Assembly: GCF_013423785.1 (NCBI RefSeq)
Contig: NZ_CP058952.1
Location: 744,001-808,000 of the forward strand
Length of the DNA: 64,000 bases
DNA from: Chitinibacter fontanus
GTDB lineage: Bacteria; Pseudomonadota; Gammaproteobacteria; Burkholderiales; Chitinibacteraceae
Reading direction: 5' to 3'
Shown in pieces: positions 54,487-62,646 of the stretch (within the stretch, counting starts at the first letter, position 1; every line of letters begins with the position of its first letter). The notes beneath the pieces are model-generated. The model saw nothing but the letters and a program-made list of their open reading frames with translations, was not told the DNA's origin and did not search any database. Position numbers and translations under genes: made by a program.

Positions 54487-56280
54487 ATGAGTAATACGAT
54501 TGAATTAAAAGTACCCGATATCGGCGGTCATAGCGATGTGGCGATTATCGAGTTGTTTGTTAAAGTTGGTGACACCGTTGCGGTCGAAGAAAGCCTGATT
54601 ACGCTGGAAACCGACAAAGCGACGATGGAAGTACCAGCGACGCACGCAGGCGTCATCAAAGAGCTGAAAGTAGGCGTCGGCGACAAAGTGTCTGAAGGCA
54701 GCGTCATTGCCATCGTGGAAGTAGCTACTAGCGCCGCTGCGCCAGCACCTGCTGCCGCGGCACCAGCGCCTGCAGCAACTCCGGCGGCAGCACCTGCCGC
54801 GGCCCCAGCAATTGCACCAGTCGCTGGCCAATACGCTGGCGCAGTCGACATGGAAGTCGACATGATGGTTCTCGGCGCTGGCCCTGGCGGTTATTCAGCA
54901 GCGTTCCGCTCTGCGGACCTTGGCTTGAAAACGGTCTTGGTTGAGCGTTACGGCACCCTGGGTGGCGTATGTTTGAACGTCGGTTGTATCCCATCGAAAG
55001 CCCTACTGCACAACGCTGCGGTGATCGACGAAGTGGCGCACTTGGCTTCCAACGGGATTAAATTTGGCAAACCAGAAGTCGATATCGACGGTCTGCGTGG
55101 CTACAAAGAAAAAGTGATCAACAAGCTCACTGGCGGTTTGGCTGGCATGGCCAAAATGCGCAAGGTTGAACACGTACGCGGTATCGGTACTTTCCTCGAC
55201 GCAAACCACATCGAAGTGCAACTGACTTCGGGTACCGGCAAAGATTTGACTGGCGAGAAAAAAGTCATCAAGTTTGCCAAAGCAATTATCGCTGCGGGTT
55301 CGCAAGCTGTGAAATTGCCTTTCATTCCGAACGATCCACGTATCGTTGATTCAACCGGCGCGTTGGAGCTGAAATCAGTACCAAAACGCATGCTGATTAT
55401 CGGCGGCGGCATTATCGGTCTGGAAATGGGTACTGTGTACTCCACGCTGGGCGCACGCTTGGACGTGGTTGAGCTATCGGATGGCCTGATGCAAGGCGCG
55501 GATCGCGACTTGGTGAAAGTATGGCAAGACTGGAATAAACACCGTTTTGACAACATCATGCTGCAATCGAAAACCACCAGCATTGAGCCAAAAGAAGACG
55601 GCATCTGGGTGACGTTTGAAGGCCCGAAAGTACCGAGCGAGCCACAATGCTACGACTTGGTATTGTATTCAACCGGTCGCTCGCCAAATGGCAAGAAAAT
55701 CGGCGCTGAAAATGCTGGCGTGATCGTTGATGAACGTGGTTTTATCGCCGTAGACAAACAAATGCGCACCAACGTGCCGCATATCTTCGCGATTGGCGAC
55801 TTGGTGGGTCAACCGATGTTGGCTCACAAAGCCGTACACGAAGCACACGTTGCCGCTGAAAATGCCGCAGATCACAAAGCCTACTTCGACGCGCGTGTGA
55901 TCCCAGGCGTGGCCTACACCGACCCAGAAGTGGCTTGGGTTGGTTTGACTGAAGATCAAGCCAAGAAAGAAGGCATCAAGATCACTAAAGGCGTGTTCCC
56001 ATGGGCCGCTTCGGGCCGTGCGATTGCCAATGGTCGTGATGAGGGCTTCACCAAGCTGATTTTCGACGCAGAAAACGGCCAAATCCTTGGCGGTGCAATT
56101 GTTGGCCCACATGCCGGCGATATGATTGGCGAGATTTGTTTGGGCATCGAAATGGGCGCAGATGCAGTGGATATCGGTAAAACTATTCACCCTCACCCAA
56201 CCATGGGCGAATCAATTGGTATGGCCGCCGAAGTGGCCAAAGGCGTATGTACTGACCTGCCGCCACAGCGCAAGAAATAA
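54487..56280 (+). CDS. lpdA: Dihydrolipoyl dehydrogenase (E3) with N-terminal lipoyl domain
   Basis: 597 residues, about 120 more than a plain E3. The extra part is a lipoyl domain (about 1-75, ETDKATME) and an Ala/Pro linker. Then follow FAD-binding [19 protein letters not shown], the redox disulfide [16 protein letters not shown]-binding [11 protein letters not shown], and the C-terminal His-Glu pair in HPHPTMGE. It reoxidises dihydrolipoyl groups on AceF. A lipoyl-E3 is known from Neisseria and relatives. The second of two tandem ATGs is chosen for its better SD spacing (AGGA, 7 nt). Confidence 0.95.
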   Translation: MSNTIELKVPDIGGHSDVAIIELFVKVGDTVAVEESLITLETDKATMEVPATHAGVIKELKVGVGDKVSEGSVIAIVEVATSAAAPAPAAAAPAPAATPAAAPAAAPAIAPVAGQYAGAVDMEVDMMVLGAGPGGYSAAFRSADLGLKTVLVERYGTLGGVCLNVGCIPSKALLHNAAVIDEVAHLASNGIKFGKPEVDIDGLRGYKEKVINKLTGGLAGMAKMRKVEHVRGIGTFLDANHIEVQLTSGTGKDLTGEKKVIKFAKAIIAAGSQAVKLPFIPNDPRIVDSTGALELKSVPKRMLIIGGGIIGLEMGTVYSTLGARLDVVELSDGLMQGADRDLVKVWQDWNKHRFDNIMLQSKTTSIEPKEDGIWVTFEGPKVPSEPQCYDLVLYSTGRSPNGKKIGAENAGVIVDERGFIAVDKQMRTNVPHIFAIGDLVGQPMLAHKAVHEAHVAAENAADHKAYFDARVIPGVAYTDPEVAWVGLTEDQAKKEGIKITKGVFPWAASGRAIANGRDEGFTKLIFDAENGQILGGAIVGPHAGDMIGEICLGIEMGADAVDIGKTIHPHPTMGESIGMAAEVAKGVCTDLPPQRKK

Positions 56281-56309
56281 TCTCTGTTATTCTCTGGAAT
56301 AACACACAC

Positions 56310-56335
56310 AAAAGCCACGGCATGCCGTGGCTTTT
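56310..56335 (+). terminator. Terminator of the pyruvate dehydrogenase operon
   Basis: AAAAGCCACGGC, AT, GCCGTGGCTTTT: a perfect 12-bp stem with a T-run, 30 bp past the lpd stop. The following 56336-56674 stretch has no gene but holds the promoters of the 62-residue ORF. Confidence 0.92.
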
Positions 56336-56584
56336 TATTTGCAATAATTGCCGCCCCAACAGCTATTTTTGCCATAAACAATCTTTTCCGGCGACGTGGC
56401 ACGAAAGATCGGCACATATCACCCGCAAAAAAACGACAGTTAACACCGGAATTCAAATTCAAATAATGGCCGTATATTACCAAAGCCTTTGATTAGAAAT
56501 GGGTTAAACACTATACCCATACCCTGTATAAAATATACTAGCTATTTACCTGCAGCAAATCGTGCTTTTTATGCGGCACTGCAA

Positions 56585-56611
56585 TAAATTACAGAGACAC
56601 GCGGCCGATAA
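56585..56611 (+). promoter_or_regulatory. Sigma-28 (FliA) promoter
   Basis: TAAA (56585-56588), exactly 15 bp, then GCCGATAA (56604-56611). Both boxes match the core of the known FliA consensus (TAAA-N15-GCCGATAA) without mismatch. Transcription would start near 56618, about 57 nt before the 62-residue ORF. This ties that gene to late flagellar expression. Confidence 0.8.
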
Positions 56612-56621
56612 TTAATTTAAT

Positions 56622-56637
56622 CGGCATAGTTTTTGCA
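56622..56637 (+). promoter_or_regulatory. Sigma-54-like -24/-12 element
   Basis: CGGCAT-N5-TTGCA with the invariant GG (56623-56624) and GC (56635-56636) exactly 10 bp apart. It has two mismatches to TGGCAC-N5-TTGCA. It lies just past the FliA promoter and 38 bp upstream of the same ORF. No enhancer site was recognised. Confidence 0.45.
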
Positions 56638-56674
56638 TTGCTGATGCGTGCTGACACGGAATGGAGTTGGAATC

Positions 56675-56863
56675 ATGGTTCAATTCGACTTAATCAACGA
56701 TGCTCTGAGCAAACAGCAATCAAAAGCGCTACTCAGCAACGAAATCACCACCGAGCTCGAACAATGCATCGCGCTCTGTGCCAAGCTCAAAATTGATTTT
56801 TACGACTGTCTGGCGCATGCGCGGATCGACTACGAAAAACATTTACGCGATGCGCAGCACTAA
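56675..56863 (+). CDS. Unknown 62-residue protein with flagellar-type promoter
   Basis: 62 residues, family not recognised. Soluble, probably all-alpha: a helix over about 5-22 (INDALSKQQSKALLSNEI) and a longer one over 24-60. Two Cys, in EQCIALCAKL, and a third in YDCLAH. No signal peptide and no membrane segment. GGAG lies 8 nt before the ATG. It is monocistronic, between two terminators, and preceded by a perfect FliA promoter and a sigma-54-like element. A small regulator or chaperone of the flagellar or chemotaxis system is a guess from the promoter alone. Confidence 0.8.
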   Translation: MVQFDLINDALSKQQSKALLSNEITTELEQCIALCAKLKIDFYDCLAHARIDYEKHLRDAQH

Positions 56864-56883
56864 TTAAATTTCAGCTGCAAATA

Positions 56884-56909
56884 AAAAAGCCACCCGAAGG
56901 TGGCTTTTT
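56884..56909. terminator. Terminator after the 62-residue ORF
   Basis: AAAAAGCCACC, loop CGAA, GGTGGCTTTTT, with T-runs both ways. It can also end the convergent tRNA transcript. Confidence 0.9.
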
Positions 56910-56917
56910 ATTTATTC

Positions 56918-56992
56918 TGGCGTCCCCACGGGGAATCGAACCCCGGCCGCCGCCGTGAAAGGGCAGTGTTCTAACCGCTAAACTATAGGGAC
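56918..56992 (-). tRNA. tRNA-Glu (UUC)
   Basis: 75 nt with encoded CCA. The anticodon loop is CTTTCAC, giving UUC. The acceptor stem GTCCCTA pairs with TGGGGAC (one G-U); the T arm has GGTTCGATTCC. Discriminator G. It differs from the second tRNA-Glu mainly in the D arm and the acceptor, so the copies are not identical. Confidence 0.95.
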
Positions 56993-57033
56993 TTAAATTG
57001 TCGCATTACTGCGAGTACTACTTTAATACACTT

Positions 57034-57109
57034 TGGCGTCCCCACGGGGATTCGAACCCCGGTTACCGCCGTGAAAGGGCGATGTCCTAGGCCTCTAGAC
57101 GATGGGGAC
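57034..57109 (-). tRNA. tRNA-Glu (UUC), second copy
   Basis: 76 nt with encoded CCA. Anticodon loop CTTTCAC (UUC); acceptor GTCCCCA pairs with TGGGGAC; D arm with TCGTCTAGAGGCC. It is 41 bp upstream of the other tRNA-Glu and probably shares its transcript. Confidence 0.96.
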
Positions 57110-57159
57110 TACGTACTACTGAATTACATGTCTAAAGGCAAACATACAACTCGATTTTT

Positions 57160-57235
<76 letters not shown>

Positions 57236-57295
57236 AAAAGAGACGCGAATAATAATGACCTTACGGCGTCTCGTCAAGCCTATTGTCGAAAATAA

Positions 57296-58096
57296 TTAAA
57301 TCGGTGCCCACCAATAAGCATCGTCCGAAATTTGCTTTTCTAATGCGTTTGAGTCGGGATAGTTTTTCAGCAACACACGCTTGGCATCATCACGCAAATC
57401 GGTCATACCCAGTTTGTCGTACGCTTGGTACATCAAAGCCAAAGCGCCCTCAACCTGCTTGGTATTGCTGTAATTATCAATCAGCGCCTTACCACGATTT
57501 GCGGCCGCCAAATAAGCACCACGCTTGTAGTAGTAACGGCCGACATGCAATTCATAATTGGCTAAAGCCCCAATTAGATAGCCCATGCGCAACTGTGCAT
57601 CTTTACTGTATTTGCTATCTGGAAAACGGGTCACCAGTTCACGAAATGAATTAAATGATTCTTTGGCCGCTTTAGGATCTCGTTCGGACATATCTTGTTT
57701 TGCTAACGCAGACAAGAAGCCTTGCGACTCATTAAAGGTCACTAAGCCTTTCAAATACATCGCATAATCCAAACTTGGATGCGTTGGATTTTGCTTCATA
57801 AAACGATCAAGCGATGCCAAGGCCAACGCAGGCTCTTCATACTTATAATTGTTGTAGGCAATTTCCAACTGAGCCTGTTGGGCGTATTTACCGTAAGGGT
57901 AACGGGCCTCAAGGCGCTCAAAATATTCGACTGACTTCTTGTAATCTTTACTGGCTTGTCGTGCTTTAGCTTCAGAAAATAGCTTATCTGCAGACCAATC
58001 TTTCGTTTCATCATTACTGGTGCCGGTGCTAGCACAACCGACCATTAAGCTAAACAGCAAGGCAGAAACGAGGATTCGAGGTAGAATCTTGTACAT
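57296..58096 (-). CDS. bamD: Outer-membrane assembly lipoprotein BamD
   Basis: 266 residues. Lipobox MVGC, then about five TPR-like helical repeats (about 35-245), including the family's YPYGKYAQQAQLEIAY and RFPDSKYSKDAQLRM. Part of the BAM complex that inserts beta-barrels such as the three porins in this window. Its start codon overlaps that of the divergent rluD by 2 bp, so each gene's promoter must lie inside the other. In Neisseria the homologue ComL is likewise next to rluD. Confidence 0.95.
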   Translation of the reverse strand: MYKILPRILVSALLFSLMVGCASTGTSNDETKDWSADKLFSEAKARQASKDYKKSVEYFERLEARYPYGKYAQQAQLEIAYNNYKYEEPALALASLDRFMKQNPTHPSLDYAMYLKGLVTFNESQGFLSALAKQDMSERDPKAAKESFNSFRELVTRFPDSKYSKDAQLRMGYLIGALANYELHVGRYYYKRGAYLAAANRGKALIDNYSNTKQVEGALALMYQAYDKLGMTDLRDDAKRVLLKNYPDSNALEKQISDDAYWWAPI

Positions 58097-59150
58097 GATG
58101 CAATCCGATATTGAACTCGACGATTATAACGACTTCTCAGACACCCGTGTCTTGACTGTGCCCGCTGATTTGGCAGGCATGCGACTGGACGCGGCACTGG
58201 CGAAGATTTTGCCTGATTTTTCACGCTCACGCTTGGCTACTTGGATAAAAGACCAACAAGTTACAGTTGATGGTGCCCCTGCCACGACGAAAACCAAGCT
58301 CTGGGGTGGTGAAACACTGACGGTTAACGTACAAGCTGACCCCAACGAAGTGGCCTTCGCCGCGGAAGACATTCCGCTGGACGTCATTTATGAGGACGAC
58401 GCACTGATTGTGATTAACAAGCCTGCTGGCTTGGTAGTCCACCCAGGCAGCGGCAATTGGGAAGGCACGCTGCTTAACGCCCTGCTGTTTCATTACCCTG
58501 AAGTGCGGCAAATCCCGCGCGCGGGGATTGTTCACCGCCTTGATAAAGACACGAGCGGCCTGATGGTCGTCGCACGCACCTTACCCGCACAAAACAATCT
58601 GGTTCAACAACTTCAAGCCCGCACCGTAAAACGCCACTATCTGGCTGTGGCACGCGGCAATATTAAACGCGACGGCACTGTGGACGAGCCCATTGGCCGC
58701 CATCCGCGCGAGCGCACCAAGATGGCTGTCGTTCACACCGGCAAAGAATCCATCACGCATTACCTCGTACTGGAAAAATTTGCCGACTACACCCTGATCG
58801 AATGTCGCCTTGAAACTGGCCGTACGCACCAGATTCGGGTGCACATGGCGCACATCAAGCATTCGCTGGCAGCCGATCAGGTTTATGGCGCAGCGCCGAA
58901 GCTCGATATTTCACCTGAAGTGCGCATGGCGCTTGAAGAACTGAATCGCCAAGCGCTGCACGCGCGTAAGCTATCTCTGGTTCACCCAACTACGGGTAAA
59001 ACCATGGAATGGAAAGCGCCGATTCCGCACGATCTGGAACAACTCATTTTCACGCTGCGCGCCGATCTCGAACTCGCCAAAGACAATTATGACGAAGACG
59101 ACGATGAAGACGACGATCACGATTGCGAATTAATCTATGTCCGTGAATAA
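58095..59150 (+). CDS. rluD: 23S rRNA pseudouridine synthase RluD
   Basis: 351 residues from this ATG. An S4 RNA-binding domain (about 20-85) precedes the RluA-type catalytic domain, with active-site Asp in HRLDKDTSGLMVVAR. It makes pseudouridines 1911, 1915 and 1917 of 23S rRNA in E. coli. A highly acidic tail (DEDDDEDDDHD) ends the protein. Start uncertain: the TTG at 58089 has GAGG 7 nt upstream, while the ATGs at 58095 and 58098 have none. pgeF overlaps the 3' end by 14 bp. Confidence 0.93.
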   Translation: MMQSDIELDDYNDFSDTRVLTVPADLAGMRLDAALAKILPDFSRSRLATWIKDQQVTVDGAPATTKTKLWGGETLTVNVQADPNEVAFAAEDIPLDVIYEDDALIVINKPAGLVVHPGSGNWEGTLLNALLFHYPEVRQIPRAGIVHRLDKDTSGLMVVARTLPAQNNLVQQLQARTVKRHYLAVARGNIKRDGTVDEPIGRHPRERTKMAVVHTGKESITHYLVLEKFADYTLIECRLETGRTHQIRVHMAHIKHSLAADQVYGAAPKLDISPEVRMALEELNRQALHARKLSLVHPTTGKTMEWKAPIPHDLEQLIFTLRADLELAKDNYDEDDDEDDDHDCELIYVRE

Positions 59151-59922
59151 CGCCACACCTACATACACGCCCACCGCCAGCGCGCTGGGCGTTTTTACAC
59201 CCGACTGGCCTGCGCCAGCCAAAGTGAAAGCACTGCAAACTACCCGCAATGGGTTTGCAGCAAACCATGGCTTTAGCCTGCCGCCATTTAGCCGCTTTAA
59301 TCTTGGCAGTCACGTCAGCGATCTGCCTGAGCATGTCGCGGCCAATCGCGCCCTACTTGCGCAAGCGCTGCCACAAGCGCCAGCTTGGCTCAATCAGGTA
59401 CACGGTATCGCCGTCGTTGACGCGGCCAACGTTACAAGCCCCGTCGATGCCGACGCCAGTTACACGCGTTCACGTGGTGTGGTCAGTGTCGTGATGACAG
59501 CCGATTGCTTGCCATTGCTGTTTTGCGATCGCGCAGGCACGGTCGTCGCCAGCGCTCACGCTGGTTGGCGTGGCTTGTGCAATGGTGTGATTGAAGCAAC
59601 AATCAGCAAAATGACCTGCCCAGCTGACGAGATTCTAGTCTGGCTCGGCCCCGCCATCGGCCCGAATGAGTTTGAAGTGGGCGATGAAGTTCGCGCAGCA
59701 TTTAACGCGCATGATGCTGCTGCGAGTTTGGCATTCAAAGCGAAAGCAGAGGGTAAATGGCTGGCAGATATCTACTTATTGGCTCGCCAGCGATTACATA
59801 CCCTGGGTATTACGGCGATTTATGGTGGCGATCAATGTACGGTAACGCAAGCCGAGACCTATTTCAGCTACCGCCGTGATGGGCAAACGGGTCGGTTGGC
59901 GAGTTTGATTTGGCTTGAGTAA
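59137..59922 (+). CDS. pgeF: Peptidoglycan editing factor PgeF (laccase-domain protein, YfiH)
   Basis: 261 residues of the multicopper-oxidase-like DUF152 family. The conserved motifs LNQVHG (near 86), MTADCLPLLF (near 118) and AHAGWRGLCNG (near 140) hold the His/Cys metal site. E. coli YfiH removes wrongly incorporated amino acids from muropeptide precursors; the laccase activity claimed for the family is in doubt. rluD-pgeF is a widely conserved pair, here coupled by a 14-bp overlap. Confidence 0.93.
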   Translation: MSVNNATPTYTPTASALGVFTPDWPAPAKVKALQTTRNGFAANHGFSLPPFSRFNLGSHVSDLPEHVAANRALLAQALPQAPAWLNQVHGIAVVDAANVTSPVDADASYTRSRGVVSVVMTADCLPLLFCDRAGTVVASAHAGWRGLCNGVIEATISKMTCPADEILVWLGPAIGPNEFEVGDEVRAAFNAHDAAASLAFKAKAEGKWLADIYLLARQRLHTLGITAIYGGDQCTVTQAETYFSYRRDGQTGRLASLIWLE

Positions 59923-59978
59923 TTACCGAGTATCCAGCTGAGAACCGTTTGCAAGCAGACGTAGTACACTGTTTATGT

Positions 59979-59998
59979 TACAGTGTTGCATCTGCAGG
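59979..59998. promoter_or_regulatory. Shared 20-bp motif upstream of the ZIP transporter gene
   Basis: TACAGTGTTGCATCTGCAGG. The same sequence with one change occurs at 61884-61903 before ribA. Together with the preceding ATGT it contains an imperfect dyad (ATG-N11-CAT). Another inverted repeat (ACACTG-N9-CAGTGT) overlaps it. It is a candidate operator. Confidence 0.5.
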
Positions 59999-60009
59999 AT
60001 TTTCTCTTT

Positions 60010-60918
60010 ATGTCGACACTAAGCTGGATCATCACCATGAGCCTGCTGGGCAGTTTGCTCAGTGTATTGGCCGCGGCGGCGATGGCGTACTTTGCCAAGC
60101 CGAACTGGATTCCCAAACTCGTATCATTTGCCGTGGGCTCTCTGCTGGCGGCGGTGTTTCTCGAAATTTTGCCGCATGCCTTCGGTGGCCATGAAGGCCA
60201 TGCACATGGCGCGACTGAACTTTCATTCTTGCAAGATGCCCATCATGCCGCTTCAAGTGCCGTTACCGCCGTCGCTGAGCACGCACCACACGCCAGCCCT
60301 GAAGCTATTTCGCTGACGATTTTGCTCGGTATTTTCATCTTTTTTATTATGGAAAAACTGGTGATCTGGCGGCATTGTCACCACGAATCATGTGAAGAGC
60401 TGGAAGGCCACACACATGATCATCATGGCCACGGCCATTCACATGGACATTCCCACGGGCACGATCATGGCCGCGCGGGCATGATGATTATGGTGGGCGA
60501 TACTTTCCATAATTTTCTGGATGGCGCAGTGATTGCAGCGGCGTTTATGGCCGATACTTCAGTCGGGATTGCCACTGCGGTGGCAATTATTGCGCATGAA
60601 ATTCCGCAGGAAGTCGGCGATTTTATCGTGCTGCTGCACTCAGGCTACAGCAAAGCTAAGGCGCTGTTATTTAATTTATTGTCTTCACTCGCCGCTTTAG
60701 CGGGTGGTTTGCTGGCTTACTTTTCGCTCAGCATCGTCGAAGCGGCCCAGCCCTATTTATTAGCGCTCGGCGCGGCCAGCCTAATTTATGTGGCCATTGC
60801 TGATTTGATCCCGACCTTGCATAAACGCCCGCATATTAAAGACACCATTTATCAAGTGTTGCTGATGGTGGCCGGTGCAATGCCGATTGCGATTGTGCAT
60901 CACTTTATGCCGCACTGA
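60010..60918 (+). CDS. ZIP-family divalent metal transporter
   Basis: 302 residues, about eight membrane helices. The ZIP metal site is seen in GDTFHNFLDGAVIAAAF (helix IV, near 160) and AHEIPQEVGDFIVLLHSG (helix V, near 195). A cytoplasmic His-rich loop with repeated HGHSHG units (about 137-155) and an HEGHAHG stretch near 60 suit zinc binding. It probably imports Zn(II) or similar ions. The ATG at 60010 has AGGA 10 nt upstream. A 20-bp motif shared with ribA lies 12 bp before the start. Confidence 0.9.
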   Translation: MSTLSWIITMSLLGSLLSVLAAAAMAYFAKPNWIPKLVSFAVGSLLAAVFLEILPHAFGGHEGHAHGATELSFLQDAHHAASSAVTAVAEHAPHASPEAISLTILLGIFIFFIMEKLVIWRHCHHESCEELEGHTHDHHGHGHSHGHSHGHDHGRAGMMIMVGDTFHNFLDGAVIAAAFMADTSVGIATAVAIIAHEIPQEVGDFIVLLHSGYSKAKALLFNLLSSLAALAGGLLAYFSLSIVEAAQPYLLALGAASLIYVAIADLIPTLHKRPHIKDTIYQVLLMVAGAMPIAIVHHFMPH

Positions 60919-60943
60919 GACATACACGGGCATGTATCACGAC

Positions 60944-60968
60944 AAAGGCCAATCTTAGATTGGCCTTT
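60944..60968. terminator. Bidirectional terminator between ZIP and GNAT genes
   Basis: AAAGGCCAATC, loop TTA, GATTGGCCTTT, then ATTTATAT on the plus strand. It sits between two convergent stop codons. Confidence 0.85.
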
Positions 60969-60970
60969 AT

Positions 60971-61552
60971 TTATATACCCTTAGTAAATTGCTCTTTGCT
61001 TAGTCGATACAAGCAATGCCGAAGCAGTGGATGCCCAGCTGATAATGCGGGGTGATCAAACTCACTCACCGCATCAAGTTGCATTCCAAGACGTTGCATC
61101 AGCACTTGCGAGCGCAGATTACTCAAGGTGGTGAACGCGACAATCTCAGCCAACTGCAAGGTCGAAAATCCAAACTCAAGCGCGGCACTCGCCGCCTCAA
61201 ACGCTAAGCCTTGCCGCCAAAATGGTCGCGCCAACCGCCAGCCGATTTCGACGCACGGCATAAACGGCAGCGCCACGCGCGGAATATTCAGCCCTGCCAT
61301 ACCGATAAATTCGCCCGTTTCACGCAACTCTAGCGCCCAAAAACCCCAGCCATGCTGGTGCAAACGGGCACGAATTTGCGCGACAAAATCACTACTTTCG
61401 GCTGCACTCAGTGGCGCAGGGAAATAGCGCATCACTTCTGGGTCAGCGCCCAGCGCTGCAAAAGCAGGCAAATCGCTATCACGCCAATCACGCAGGATCA
61501 GGCGCGGTGTTTGCAAAATTTGCACCGCTGAAAACGTATTAATTTTGCTCAT
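60971..61552 (-). CDS. GNAT acetyltransferase, RimJ/RimL-like
   Basis: 193 residues. LQTPRLILRDWRDSDLPAFAAL at the N-terminus and the acetyl-CoA region FWRQGLAFEAASAALEFGF are typical of the Acetyltransf_3 type. C-terminal NLRSQVLMQRLGMQ completes the fold. The substrate cannot be inferred. Its start overlaps the upstream small membrane protein gene by 14 bp. Confidence 0.88.
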   Translation of the reverse strand: MSKINTFSAVQILQTPRLILRDWRDSDLPAFAALGADPEVMRYFPAPLSAAESSDFVAQIRARLHQHGWGFWALELRETGEFIGMAGLNIPRVALPFMPCVEIGWRLARPFWRQGLAFEAASAALEFGFSTLQLAEIVAFTTLSNLRSQVLMQRLGMQLDAVSEFDHPALSAGHPLLRHCLYRLSKEQFTKGI

Positions 61553-61778
61553 TTACTGCGTCAGAACCAGTTTTTGCATCCGCTAACGCTGCCTCTCGCT
61601 CGGCTAACTCTGCCGCTTTAGCTGCCTTGCTGCGCTGAATGCTACGCTTGAGCGCCAACAAACCCCAGGTGGGTAAGACCGCCAAAAACAGGAAATAAAA
61701 GACCCCAACGGTAATACTCCCCGCCCCCAACGACATCATCACGACGACGAACAAATAGCCGATCAAAATAATATACAT
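61539..61778 (-). CDS. Unknown small membrane protein
   Basis: 79 residues: two hydrophobic segments (about 2-17 and 21-43) and a charged Ala/Glu/Lys-rich helical tail (about 45-79). No family recognised. SD is weak (GAG before the ATG). It overlaps the following GNAT gene, which supports translation. It is divergent from ribA, with the 20-bp motif at 61884-61903 between them. Confidence 0.65.
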   Translation of the reverse strand: MYIILIGYLFVVVMMSLGAGSITVGVFYFLFLAVLPTWGLLALKRSIQRSKAAKAAELAEREAALADAKTGSDAVNEQN

Positions 61779-61883
61779 ACTTCATCTCATAAAAACGGAT
61801 AACCATAATCCTGCCGCGCCCAGTGTACACCAGCCCAGCCAACCCAGTTTTAGTCACAACACGCTTTTCGCCCCCACTAATGA

Positions 61884-61903
61884 TACAGTGTTGCATTTGC
61901 AGG
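61884..61903. promoter_or_regulatory. Shared 20-bp motif upstream of ribA
   Basis: TACAGTGTTGCATTTGCAGG, 19 of 20 identical to the motif before the ZIP gene (59979-59998). With the preceding ATGA it shows the same imperfect ATG-N11-CAT dyad. It lies between ribA and the divergent small membrane protein gene. Confidence 0.5.
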
Positions 61904-62012
61904 CATTTGCGATCATCATGATCACAAATGAGAAAATTCTTCAGATGGATTTGAAATCTGCACCCTTTAGCCCCATATGACTATTTCATGCCAAGCAGGA
62001 TTTGCCCTAGCA

Positions 62013-62636
62013 ATGCCTAACTCCACGACAGAATTGCAAAAAATCGCCAGTGCGCGTCTCCCCACCAATCAGGGCACTTTTACCAGTCATGCGTTTCTCA
62101 ACCCGCAAACTGGCGTTGAACACCTAGTGCTCACGCTGGGTGATATTGCTGGTGATGACGTATTGATTCGCCTGCATTCGGAATGCCTGACCGGCGATGC
62201 TCTTGGGTCTTTGCGCTGCGATTGTGGTGATCAGCTCAAAAATGCCTTGCAGCGGATTCAAACCGAAGGTCGCGGCGCTTTGCTCTATTTACGCGGGCAC
62301 GAAGGTCGCGGTATTGGGCTGTGCAATAAGATCTTCGCCTACCAGCTGCAAGATCAAGGCATGGATACCGTAGAAGCAAATCTGGCGCAAGGTCTACCTA
62401 GTGATGGCCGTAGCTATACTGATGCGGCGTGGATGCTAAAAGATTTGGGGGTTAAATCAGTGCGATTGATGAGCAATAACCCACTGAAAATCGAAGCACT
62501 CAATGCACTTGGTATTCCGGTGACTGAGCGCTTATCGCATGAAATTGTCGCCAATCCGGAAAACAGCAAATATTTGTTAACCAAAAAAGAACGCATGGGG
62601 CATTTACTCAGTTCACACGCAAAAAAACCGAGTTAA
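62013..62636 (+). CDS. ribA: GTP cyclohydrolase II
   Basis: 207 residues from this start. It opens GTP to the pyrimidine precursor of riboflavin. The zinc-binding Cys residues are in SECLTGDALGSLRCDCGDQ (near 57-70); the active-site run is RGHEGRGIGLCNKI, and NNPLKIEAL near the C-terminus. It is the stand-alone form without a RibB domain. The ATG at 62013 is chosen for length (E. coli RibA 196); the ATG at 61977 would add 12 residues. Neither has a strong SD. Confidence 0.9.
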   Translation: MPNSTTELQKIASARLPTNQGTFTSHAFLNPQTGVEHLVLTLGDIAGDDVLIRLHSECLTGDALGSLRCDCGDQLKNALQRIQTEGRGALLYLRGHEGRGIGLCNKIFAYQLQDQGMDTVEANLAQGLPSDGRSYTDAAWMLKDLGVKSVRLMSNNPLKIEALNALGIPVTERLSHEIVANPENSKYLLTKKERMGHLLSSHAKKPS

Positions 62637-62646
62637 TCCCAACAGC

